From NCBI RefSeq assembly GCF_000719285.1, contig NZ_JOFS01000018.1, positions 106,430 through 170,429 of the forward strand: a DNA stretch of 64,000 nt. Direction: 5' to 3'. Position 1 is the stretch's first letter, and each line of letters opens with the position of its first letter. The translations under genes and the position numbers were made by a program. The DNA is from Streptomyces bicolor (GTDB lineage Bacteria; Actinomycetota; Actinomycetes; Streptomycetales; Streptomycetaceae). The notes beneath the pieces are model-generated. The model did no database searches, was not told where the DNA came from, and worked only from the letters and a program-made list of their open reading frames with translations. This document shows, piece after piece, positions 27,521-34,977 of the stretch.

Positions 27521-28468
27521 ATGGACCTGCGACGGCTGCGGTACTTCGCGGTACTGGCCGAGGAGTTGAACTTCACCCGGGCCGCGCACAGGCTGCACAT
27601 CGCCCAGCCCGCGCTGAGCCAGCAGATCAAGGCGCTGGAACGGGACATCGGTGCCCGGCTGCTCGACCGGACCAGTCGTGGCTGCGCCCTGACCGCCGTG
27701 GGTACGGTCGTGGCGCGTGAAGCCGTCGAACTGCTGGCCCACGCGGCCGCGGCGCAGGAGCGGATCCGTGCGGCACGCGACGGGCGGCGGGGGCAACTGC
27801 GCCTGGCCTACACACGCTCCGCCCGTGGGGGTGTCGTCGACGCCCTCGTCGCGCAGTTCCGCGCACGCAACCCGGATATCGACCTCGTCCCGCAGACGGG
27901 ATGGACGGCACACAACGTCAGCGAACTGCTCGCCGGCCGGCTGGACGCGGCCTTCGTCCGCCCTCCACTGGACACACCGGGCATACAGTGCCGTCTGATC
28001 GCCCGGGAAGAACTCCTCCTGGCCGTCCCCGCCGACCACCCGCTCGCCGGCGAACGCCGGATCCCCCGCCACCGCATCGCCTCGGAACCGGTGATCCTGT
28101 GGCCGCGCGAGAACGGCCCGGGCATGCACGACCGGATCACCCAGCAGCTGTGGCCCCATGGCGGCCCGCGCATCGTCCGCGAGGAACCCGACGACGAGCA
28201 GCTTCTCCTCGCGGTGGCCACGGGTGCAGGAATCGCGCCGGTGCCCGAGGGGCGAGCGCGTGCGCTCCGGATACCCGGGGTGCGCCTACGTCGGCTGACC
28301 GCCCCCGTCCCCACCGTGGACATCGCCCTGGCCTACCACCGACGCACCGCCACTCCCCTGCTGGACCGGCTCCTGGATGTCGTCGAGTCGGTGGCCGACC
28401 AGGCGGGACCGGATGACTCCGGGGACCCGGTGGGTGGCGTGGGGCCGGGGTCGACGCCCAGGCCGTGA
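27521..28468 (+). CDS. LysR family transcriptional regulator
   Basis: 315 residues. N-terminal winged HTH: MDLRRLRYFAVLAEELNFTR, AAHRLHIAQPALSQQIKALE. Effector-binding domain from about residue 90 (GQLRLAYTRSARGGVVDALV). The C-terminal Pro/Gly tail is unstructured. TATAGT six bases before the ATG suggests a leaderless transcript and autoregulation through the overlapping palindrome. The divergent D-amino-acid oxidase operon is the likely target (inference from position). Confidence 0.93.
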   Translation: MDLRRLRYFAVLAEELNFTRAAHRLHIAQPALSQQIKALERDIGARLLDRTSRGCALTAVGTVVAREAVELLAHAAAAQERIRAARDGRRGQLRLAYTRSARGGVVDALVAQFRARNPDIDLVPQTGWTAHNVSELLAGRLDAAFVRPPLDTPGIQCRLIAREELLLAVPADHPLAGERRIPRHRIASEPVILWPRENGPGMHDRITQQLWPHGGPRIVREEPDDEQLLLAVATGAGIAPVPEGRARALRIPGVRLRRLTAPVPTVDIALAYHRRTATPLLDRLLDVVESVADQAGPDDSGDPVGGVGPGSTPRP

Positions 28469-28515
28469 TGGAGAAGCCATCAACGCACCCCGCGTGCGGT
28501 TGGGGTGACCCGAGC

Positions 28516-28950
28516 TCAGGGGGTCTTGCCGGCGGGCACGTCGAGGTCGGTCAGCAGTGCGCGGACCCGGCGCTCGATCTCGTCGCGGATCGGCCGTACG
28601 GCGTCCACGCCCTGACCTGCCGGGTCGTCCAGGGTCCAGTCCAGGTAGGTCTTGCCGGGGAAGACCGGGCAGGTGTCGCCGCAGCCCATCGTGATCACCA
28701 CGTCCGAGGCCTGGACCGCCTCGGTGGTCAGGATCTTCGGGGTCTCGGCCGAGATGTCGATACCCGCTTCGCTCATCGCCGCCACCACCGCGGGGTTCAC
28801 CGTGTCGGCGGGCGCCGAGCCGGCCGACCTGACCTCTACCGCGTCACCGGCGAGATGCGTGAGGAAGGCGGCGGCCATCTGGGAGCGGCCGGCGTTGTGG
28901 ACGCAGACGAAGAGGACGGACGGGCGTTCGGCGGGGGTGCGGGTGCTCAT
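28516..28950 (-). CDS. arsC: arsenate reductase, low-molecular-weight phosphatase type
   Basis: 144 residues. The P-loop CVHNAGRS (Cys16-x5-Arg22-Ser) and the later DVVITMGCGDTCPVFPGK, with two further cysteines, match ArsC of the LMW-PTP fold that cycles As(V) to As(III) with thioredoxin or mycothiol. DDPAGQGVDAVRPIRDEIE is also typical. Third gene of arsR-aquaporin-arsC. Confidence 0.92.
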   Translation of the reverse strand: MSTRTPAERPSVLFVCVHNAGRSQMAAAFLTHLAGDAVEVRSAGSAPADTVNPAVVAAMSEAGIDISAETPKILTTEAVQASDVVITMGCGDTCPVFPGKTYLDWTLDDPAGQGVDAVRPIRDEIERRVRALLTDLDVPAGKTP

Positions 28951-28994
28951 GTCGGTGACCTGTTCTGGTGAGCCAGTCGGGGGGTGGGGGTGGG

Positions 28995-29741
28995 TCAGGG
29001 CAGTGTGGGGGTGGTGGCCTCCAGCGCCTCCCGGACCGGGGAGGGCTCCGGGCGTACGGCCGCCTTCTCGCGTCCGAACACCCCCGCCACCAGCGCCAGT
29101 CCGAGTGCGCCGCCCACCAACTGCGCCGCCACGAAGCCGCCGACCGAGGCCGGCGCGATCCCCGCGAACGAGTCGGTGAAGGCACGGCCGGCCGTCACCG
29201 CCGGGTTGGCGAAGGAGGTGGACGACGTGAACCAGTACGCGGCGCCGATGTACGACGCCACCGCGACTGGAGCGAGTGCGGCGCGGCCGACCCTGGGCAG
29301 GCCGAGGACGAGGAGGACCAGGCCGGCCGTGGCGACCACCTCGCCGAGCCACAGGTGACCGGCCGAGCGGTCGTGGGTGGACAGATGGACCAGCGGTCTG
29401 CCGAACATGGCGTCGGCCAGCAGCGCACCGGTGACCGCGCCCGCGACCTGGGCGGGAACGTACGCGGCCACGTCCCGCCCAGTCGGCCCGTCCCCGCCCC
29501 GGCGTCCGCTGAACCAGACGGCGAGTGTGACGACCGGATTGAAATGGGCGCCGGAGACCGGGCCGAGCAGCGTGATGAGCACGCCCAGGCCGAAGACGGT
29601 GGCCAGCGAGTTGGCGAGCAGCTGCACTCCGACGTCACGGGACAGCTCGGTGGCCTGGATGCCGGAGCCGACCACCACCGCGACCAGCGCCGCCGAGCCG
29701 ACGGCCTCGGCTGCCACGCGCCGGGCCAGCGACGCGCTCAC
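28995..29741 (-). CDS. aquaglyceroporin of the ars operon (MIP family)
   Basis: 248 residues; the GTG start overlaps the arsR stop (GTGA). Six hydrophobic segments and two half-helix boxes: GAHFNPVVTLAVW (NPV instead of NPA) and TSFANPAVTAGRAFTDSF. MIP channels pass As(III) as As(OH)3. In Sinorhizobium an aquaglyceroporin (AqpS) replaces the ArsB pump in an arsR-aqpS-arsC operon, and the same order is seen here. Its role as an arsenite exit channel is inferred from that precedent. Confidence 0.88.
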   Translation of the reverse strand: MSASLARRVAAEAVGSAALVAVVVGSGIQATELSRDVGVQLLANSLATVFGLGVLITLLGPVSGAHFNPVVTLAVWFSGRRGGDGPTGRDVAAYVPAQVAGAVTGALLADAMFGRPLVHLSTHDRSAGHLWLGEVVATAGLVLLVLGLPRVGRAALAPVAVASYIGAAYWFTSSTSFANPAVTAGRAFTDSFAGIAPASVGGFVAAQLVGGALGLALVAGVFGREKAAVRPEPSPVREALEATTPTLP

Positions 29742-30115
29742 GCGGGCGCTCCGGCGGACTGCGGAGTCCTCAGGAACTGTGCGAGCCGGTCGAGGGTGTC
29801 GGGCAGCACCCAGTAGTAGACCCACGTACCCCGCCGCTCGCAGTCGATGAGCCCTGCCTGACGGAGGAGCTTGAGGTGGTGGGAGATCGTCGGCTGGGAC
29901 AGCTCGAAGGCCGGGGTCAGCTCGCACACGCAGACCTCGCCGCCGTCCCGTGAGGCGATCATCGACAGCAGGCGCAGCCGCACCGGGTCGCCCAGGGCCT
30001 TGAACAGTTTCGCCAGCTCGGTGGCCCGGTCATCGTCCAGGGGTGCGGAGGCCAGGCCCGCGCAGCAGGCGTCGGCCGCTTCCTGGCCGAGCACCTCCAG
30101 CTCTTGTTTCGACAT
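29738..30115 (-). CDS. arsR: ArsR-family arsenite-responsive repressor
   Basis: 125 residues. Winged HTH with LFKALGDPVRLRLLSMIAS, the metal-site helix GEVCVCELT (CVC as in arsenite-sensing ArsR) and LSQPTISHHLKLLRQAGLID. Extra cysteines (DACCAG) near the N-terminus could add to As(III) binding. It heads the operon with the aquaporin and arsC, and a long palindrome lies just upstream. Confidence 0.94.
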   Translation of the reverse strand: MSKQELEVLGQEAADACCAGLASAPLDDDRATELAKLFKALGDPVRLRLLSMIASRDGGEVCVCELTPAFELSQPTISHHLKLLRQAGLIDCERRGTWVYYWVLPDTLDRLAQFLRTPQSAGAPA

Positions 30116-30132
30116 ACTTCTATGTTGACATC

Positions 30133-30163
30133 CTTCTATGCAAGGCGCAAGGTTGCATAGAAG
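30133..30163. promoter_or_regulatory. ArsR operator palindrome between arsR and arsM
   Basis: CTTCTATGCAA (30133-30143) and TTGCATAGAAG (30153-30163) are perfect 11-bp inverted arms with a nine-base spacer. An extra half-site, CTTCTATG, lies at 30118-30125. The interval between the divergent arsR and arsM is only 87 bases, so one site can control both directions. Confidence 0.82.
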
Positions 30164-30202
30164 AACGTCAATGCAAGCCGAACGCGCATCCAGGAGTGAG
30201 TC

Positions 30203-30985
30203 ATGAGCGAGCAGTCCACCCACCTGCGTGAAACCGTCCGCCGGCGGTACGCCGCCGCAGCCCTGAAGGTCACCGAAGGCGGCGCCGCCTGCTGCGGCTC
30301 GGACTGCTGCGGAGCCGACGGTCGCGGACCCGAGCCCCTCGAGGTCGACGAGAACTTCGGCTCCACGCTGTACGCCGCCGCCGACCGCGACACCCTCCCC
30401 GCCGAAGCCCTCGCCGCCTCCCTCGGCTGCGGCAACCCCACCGCCGTGGCCGAACTGCGCGAGGGCGAGCGCGTTCTCGACCTGGGCTCCGGCGGCGGCA
30501 TCGACGTCCTGCTCTCCGCCCGCCGGGTCGGCCCGACCGGCAAGGCGTACGGGCTGGACATGACCGAGGAGATGCTCGCCCTGGCCCTCGCCAACGCGGC
30601 GAAGGCGGGAGTCGCCAACGTCGAGTTCCTCAAGGGCGCCATCGAGGCGATCCCCCTGCCCGCGAACACCATCGACGTCGTGATCTCCAACTGCGTCATC
30701 AATCTGTCCGTCGACAAGCCTGCCGTCTTCGCCGAGGCCTTCCGCGTGCTCAGGCCCGGCGGACGGATCGGCGTCACCGATGTCGTCGCCGACGACACCC
30801 TCACCCCCGCCCAGCGGGGCGAGCGCGGCGACTACGTCGGCTGTATCGCCGGCGCGCTCTCCTTCGCGGAGTACCGGGAGGGGCTGCAGGCCGCGGGGTT
30901 CACGGACGTAGAGATCACGCCCACGCACGCCGTCGCCGACGGCATGCACTCCGCCATCGTCCGGGCCGTGAAGCCGGCCACCTGA
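30203..30985 (+). CDS. arsM: arsenite S-adenosylmethionine methyltransferase
   Basis: 260 residues; ATG with AGGAGTGAG upstream. Transfers methyl groups from SAM to As(III), giving methylated and volatile arsenicals. SAM motif I is VLDLGSGGGIDVLLSA. Conserved ArsM cysteines appear in SLGCGNP, VISNCVINLS and YVGCIAGAL, plus an N-terminal ACCGSDCCGAD cluster. The DVVADD and LRPGGRIGVTD segments fit the family. Divergent from arsR and probably under the shared palindrome. Confidence 0.95.
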   Translation: MSEQSTHLRETVRRRYAAAALKVTEGGAACCGSDCCGADGRGPEPLEVDENFGSTLYAAADRDTLPAEALAASLGCGNPTAVAELREGERVLDLGSGGGIDVLLSARRVGPTGKAYGLDMTEEMLALALANAAKAGVANVEFLKGAIEAIPLPANTIDVVISNCVINLSVDKPAVFAEAFRVLRPGGRIGVTDVVADDTLTPAQRGERGDYVGCIAGALSFAEYREGLQAAGFTDVEITPTHAVADGMHSAIVRAVKPAT

Positions 30986-31014
30986 CGGCAACCGGAGGGC
31001 GGGGGCTGTCACCC

Positions 31015-31065
31015 ATCAGTCACAGCCACTCACCAGTCACAGCCGCTCATCAGTCACAGCGATTC
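31015..31065. repeat. 17-bp direct tandem repeat, three copies
   Basis: Copies at 31015-31031, 31032-31048 and 31049-31065 share the core CAGTCACAGC. Another GTCACAGCC occurs near 31102-31110. The array lies just after arsM and about 240 bases before the subtilase gene. Confidence 0.75.
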
Positions 31066-31129
31066 CATCGCACCCGCCAGCCCCTGCCGCCTCACAGGAA
31101 TGTCACAGCCTGGTCCGTTAAGTCCCCAG

Positions 31130-31152
31130 TGGCGTATGGCGGATATACGCCA
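31130..31152. promoter_or_regulatory. 8-bp inverted repeat upstream of the subtilase gene
   Basis: TGGCGTAT (31130-31137) and ATACGCCA (31145-31152) are perfect inverted arms around a seven-base spacer, about 150 bases before the ATG at 31303. It is a candidate operator for the protease gene. No promoter hexamers stand out. Confidence 0.45.
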
Positions 31153-31302
31153 GTCCGCGATCTCCTCTCCATGAACTATCAACAGAAATCGGTCCCTTGA
31201 GGGAAGCTAGGCGATCATCCGGGATCACATTCCGGACCGCGGCGGTCGAAGGTGCTCGATCCGGCCGCCGACGTCTACATTCCTTCAGCACCAGGGATCA
31301 CC

Positions 31303-34300
31303 ATGCCCACCACCCCCCACCCGGCCCCGATATCGGGCGCGAAACGCATCGCCCGTATCGCCGTGGCCGCAGGCCTCGTCGCCGCCCTCTCCGCGGCCGG
31401 GCCCATACCCCTCGCCCTCGCCGCGGACGGCCAGCAGGCTCCCGCGGCCGACCCCGGCGTCAAGTCCGCCCACGACAAGCTCGGTTCGGACGACGCCGAC
31501 CTCCTCGCGGAGGCCAAGGCACAGCGCGACAAGACCGTCACGATGATGATCGCCACCGCACCCGGCCAGACCGAGAAGGTCGCCGCGGAGCTGGACGCGA
31601 TCAAGGGCGGCTCCGTGGGCCGTACCTACGACAAGCTGGGCTACGTACGGGCCACCGTGCCGACCGGCAAGGCGGACTCGGCCATCGCGGCCGCCGCGAA
31701 GCTCTCCTCCGTGCAGGCCATCGACCTGCGGGACGAGATACCCCTGGAGGAGCCGAGCCTCGACGGCGGCACCAAGTCGAGCGCCTCCGCGGCCACTTAC
31801 CCCGGCCCGGACGAGAACACCCCCGCGAAGAACCCGTACAACCCGTCCTTCGAGACGGGCGCCGTCGACTTCGTGAAGAAGAACCCGAAGGCGGACGGGC
31901 GCGGCGTGACGATCGGTGTCCTCGACACCGGTGTCGACCTCGCGAGCCCGGCGCTGCAGAAGACGACGACCGGCGAGCGCAAGATCGTCGACTGGGTGAC
32001 CGCCACCGACCCGATCGTCGACGGCGACGGCACCTGGCGGGCGATGACCACCTCCGTCTCCGGGCCGTCCTTCACCTTCGGCGGCAAGAGCTGGAAGGCG
32101 CCCGAGGGCTCCTACCTGATCAGCACCTTCCGTGAGGCCGTCACCAATCAGGGCGAGGCCAAGGACGGCGACGCCGACGGTGACGTCAACCGCGACGGCG
32201 ACAAGACCGACGACTGGGGTGTCCTGTACGACCCGGCCGCCGGCACGGTCACCGTCGACGTCGACGACAACGGCGACTTCACCGACGACACCCCGATGAA
32301 GCCGTACAAGGACGGCCACCAGGTCGGCCACTTCGGCACGGACGACCCGGCCACCGATATCCCCGAGTCCCAGGACTTCGTCGTGGAGGTCCGCAAGGAC
32401 GTCCCGATGGACCCGCTGGGCGGCGACTGGGTCGGCAAGAAGGCCGACTTCGTCAACGTCGGCCTCACCGCCGGCGCGCACGGCAGCCACGTGGCCGGCA
32501 TCACCGCCGCCAACGGCATGCTCGGCAGCAAGCACATGAACGGCGCCGCCCCCGGCGCGAAGATCGTGTCCTCGCGGGCCTGCGTCTTCGGCCCCGGCTG
32601 CTCCAACGTCGCGCTCACCGAGGGCATGATCGACCTCGTCGTCAACCGCGGCGTCGACGTCATCAACATGTCCATCGGCGGCCTGCCCCCGCTGAACGAC
32701 GGCAACAACGCCCGCGCCGAGCTGTACACGCGGCTCATCGACACGTACGGCGTGCAGCTGGTGATCTCGGCGGGCAACTCCGGTCCCGGCGCCAACACCA
32801 TCGGCGACCCGGGCCTGGCCGACAAGGTCGTCTCGGTCGGCGCCGGTGTCTCCAAGGAGACCTTCGCCGCCAACTACGGCACCGGCGTCGAGAACAAGTA
32901 CCAGCTGTTCAACTTCTCCTCGCGCGGCCCGCGTGAGGACGGCGGCTTCACTCCGACCGTCGTCGCCCCCGGCGCCGCGGTCAGCCCGATCCCGGCCTGG
33001 ATGCCCGGCGCGCCGATCGCCGAGGCGGGCTGGAAGCTGCCGGCCGGCTACGCCATGTACAACGGCACCTCGATGGCGTCCCCGCAGGCCGCGGGCGCGA
33101 GCGCGCTGCTGCTGAGCGCCGCGAAGCAGAAGGGCATCGCCCTCACGCCGCAGAAGCTGCGCACCGCGCTCACCTCGACCGCCAAGCACATCGAGGGACT
33201 TCAGGCCTACGAGGAGGGTGCCGGCCTCATCGACATCCCCGACGCCTGGAAGGCGATCAAGGCGGGCGCCACCGCCCACGACTACGCCGTCAAGGCCCCG
33301 GTCGACACCGCGCTCGACCAGGCGCTGAAGACCCCGGGCTTCGGCACGGGCGTCTACGACCGCGAGGGCGGTCTGAAGGCCGGCCAGAAGAAGTGGTACG
33401 ACGTCACCATCACCCGTACGTCCGGCCCGTCCGGGTCGCTGCCGCACGTCCTCCGTCTGGCGAACAACAAGGCCCGCACCTTCTCGATCGTCGGCCCGAA
33501 GGTGGTCGACCTGCCGCTGAACAAGGCGGTGACCGTCAAGGTCCAGGCCGCGCCCAAGCACGCGGGCATCAAGAGCGCGATCCTGGTCGCCGACGACCCG
33601 CGGACCGTGGGCGTCGACAAGCAGATCCTCAACACCGTCGTGGTCTCCACGCCGGTGAAGCACACCTTCACCGCCTCCGGCTCGGTGCAGCGCAACAACT
33701 TCAAGTCGTACTTCGTGACTGTCCCGGAGGGCACCAAGTCGCTCCAGGTCACGCTGGGCGGTCTGAAGGAGGGCAGCCGGACGGTGTTCAGCGCGATCAG
33801 CCCGTACGGCACCCAGGTCGCCGACGACGACGTGAAGACGACGGACATCGCCCGGTACGTGGACCCGCTGCCCGGCGTCTGGGAGATCGAGGTCGACTCG
33901 CGCCGTACGTCGGCCCTGCTGGACAACCCGTACAAGCTGAACGCCACCGTGTACGGCGCGTCCTTCGACCCGGCGTCCGTGACCGTTCCGGAGGCCAAGG
34001 TCGGCACGCCGGTCGCCGCCTCCTGGACGGTGACCAACAAGATGGAGGCCGTGGAGGGCACCCTCAAGGGCGGTGCGCTCGGCTCGTCGAAGACCGCGCG
34101 GCCGACCATCAAGGGCGGTGAGACGCAGACCAGCACCGTCGAGGTGCCCGAAGGCACCACGTCGCTGGACGTCGCCATCGGCAAGGTCTCCGACCTGGGC
34201 TCCGACCTCGACCTGTCGGTGTACGACGCCGGGGGCAAGCTCGTCGGCCAGTCCGCGGACGGTGACTCCGAGGAGTCCGTCTCCATCGCGAACCCGGCCG

Positions 34301-34581
34301 CCGGCACCTACACCGTCGAGGTCGTCGGCTTCGAGGTGCCGTCCGGCTCGACCGAGTTCGACTACCGGGACGCGTTCTTCTCCACTGCGCTCGGCTCGGT
34401 CACCGTCGACGAGTCGCCGGTGAAGCTCGGCACGGGGGACACCGCGAAGGTGTCGGCGAACGTCACCGTCGCGCGGGCCGTGCCCGAGGGCCGGCAGCTC
34501 TTCGGTGAGGTACGGCTGGTGAACACGCGCGGGACGACCGCGGGTGTGGGCGGCGTGACGATCGAGAAGGTCACGCCGTAG
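31303..34581 (+). CDS. secreted S8 (subtilisin-like) serine peptidase, large form
   Basis: 1092 residues; ATG with AGGGA upstream. Signal peptide in the first 40 residues (RIAVAAGLVAALSAAGPIPL ending ALA). A pro-region follows, then the catalytic triad Asp208 (GVLDTGVDL), His393 (GAHGSHVAGI) and Ser590 (YNGTSMASPQAAG), with the oxyanion Asn in VISAGNSGPG. The Asp-to-His gap of 185 residues is far longer than in subtilisin and holds an acidic Asp/Gly-rich, possibly Ca-binding insert (DGDADGDVNRDGDKTDD). About 480 C-terminal residues form beta-sandwich domains, as in tripeptidyl-peptidase-like Streptomyces enzymes. Confidence 0.93.
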   Translation: MPTTPHPAPISGAKRIARIAVAAGLVAALSAAGPIPLALAADGQQAPAADPGVKSAHDKLGSDDADLLAEAKAQRDKTVTMMIATAPGQTEKVAAELDAIKGGSVGRTYDKLGYVRATVPTGKADSAIAAAAKLSSVQAIDLRDEIPLEEPSLDGGTKSSASAATYPGPDENTPAKNPYNPSFETGAVDFVKKNPKADGRGVTIGVLDTGVDLASPALQKTTTGERKIVDWVTATDPIVDGDGTWRAMTTSVSGPSFTFGGKSWKAPEGSYLISTFREAVTNQGEAKDGDADGDVNRDGDKTDDWGVLYDPAAGTVTVDVDDNGDFTDDTPMKPYKDGHQVGHFGTDDPATDIPESQDFVVEVRKDVPMDPLGGDWVGKKADFVNVGLTAGAHGSHVAGITAANGMLGSKHMNGAAPGAKIVSSRACVFGPGCSNVALTEGMIDLVVNRGVDVINMSIGGLPPLNDGNNARAELYTRLIDTYGVQLVISAGNSGPGANTIGDPGLADKVVSVGAGVSKETFAANYGTGVENKYQLFNFSSRGPREDGGFTPTVVAPGAAVSPIPAWMPGAPIAEAGWKLPAGYAMYNGTSMASPQAAGASALLLSAAKQKGIALTPQKLRTALTSTAKHIEGLQAYEEGAGLIDIPDAWKAIKAGATAHDYAVKAPVDTALDQALKTPGFGTGVYDREGGLKAGQKKWYDVTITRTSGPSGSLPHVLRLANNKARTFSIVGPKVVDLPLNKAVTVKVQAAPKHAGIKSAILVADDPRTVGVDKQILNTVVVSTPVKHTFTASGSVQRNNFKSYFVTVPEGTKSLQVTLGGLKEGSRTVFSAISPYGTQVADDDVKTTDIARYVDPLPGVWEIEVDSRRTSALLDNPYKLNATVYGASFDPASVTVPEAKVGTPVAASWTVTNKMEAVEGTLKGGALGSSKTARPTIKGGETQTSTVEVPEGTTSLDVAIGKVSDLGSDLDLSVYDAGGKLVGQSADGDSEESVSIANPAAGTYTVEVVGFEVPSGSTEFDYRDAFFSTALGSVTVDESPVKLGTGDTAKVSANVTVARAVPEGRQLFGEVRLVNTRGTTAGVGGVTIEKVTP

Positions 34582-34599
34582 GCCTGATACGGCAGTTTG

Positions 34600-34634
34600 G
34601 GGCGGGTGTCCGGAATTGGACACCCGCCCTTTCG
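34600..34634 (+). terminator. terminator of the subtilase gene
   Basis: A perfect 12-bp stem (34600-34611 with 34618-34629) with loop GGAATT is followed by TTTCGTTTTG, 19 bases after the stop codon. Confidence 0.88.
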
Positions 34635-34977
34635 TTTTGCCGCGCACAAGAGCGTGATTCGGCCAGGCCGAGTTCGGCGGAAGGTGGTGTTTCGGGGGGA
34701 GTTCTGTGCCGGTCGTCAGGGTTTCTCGGTGGCTGGAGGGCGGCTGGATTTCGACCGCGCAAGTTGATCTTTGACGTGTACAGTCGGCGCCGTTGACGTG
34801 CTGATCTCTCCGGGCAGGGTCCCCGGCGGATCGGGGGAGGGCGCGTCGGGCCATTGCCCCGCACAGTGTGGTGCGTGGGGGCCTTCCCTCCTGTCGCGGT
34901 CGACATTCTCCCTGGTTTTCTCTGTGGTTTTCCGGCCGGATTTCCGGCCGAATGTTTGTGCAAGCGGGGGTTGATTC
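34635..34977 (+). promoter_or_regulatory. leader of the SHMT-like gene, no CDS seen
   Basis: 343 bases without a credible gene. The sequence is less GC-rich than its surroundings. TTGATC and TACAGT near 34765-34787 could be promoter hexamers but are too close together. A 12-base-period direct repeat (TTCCGGCCGGA at 34930, TTCCGGCCGAA at 34942) and a G-run (34966-34970) acting as ribosome site precede the ATG at 34978. Confidence 0.4.

Noticed and set aside
24868..28468. Integrated mobile element using tRNA-Lys as attachment site
   Set aside because: No integrase, excisionase or second copy of the tRNA end is visible in the window.
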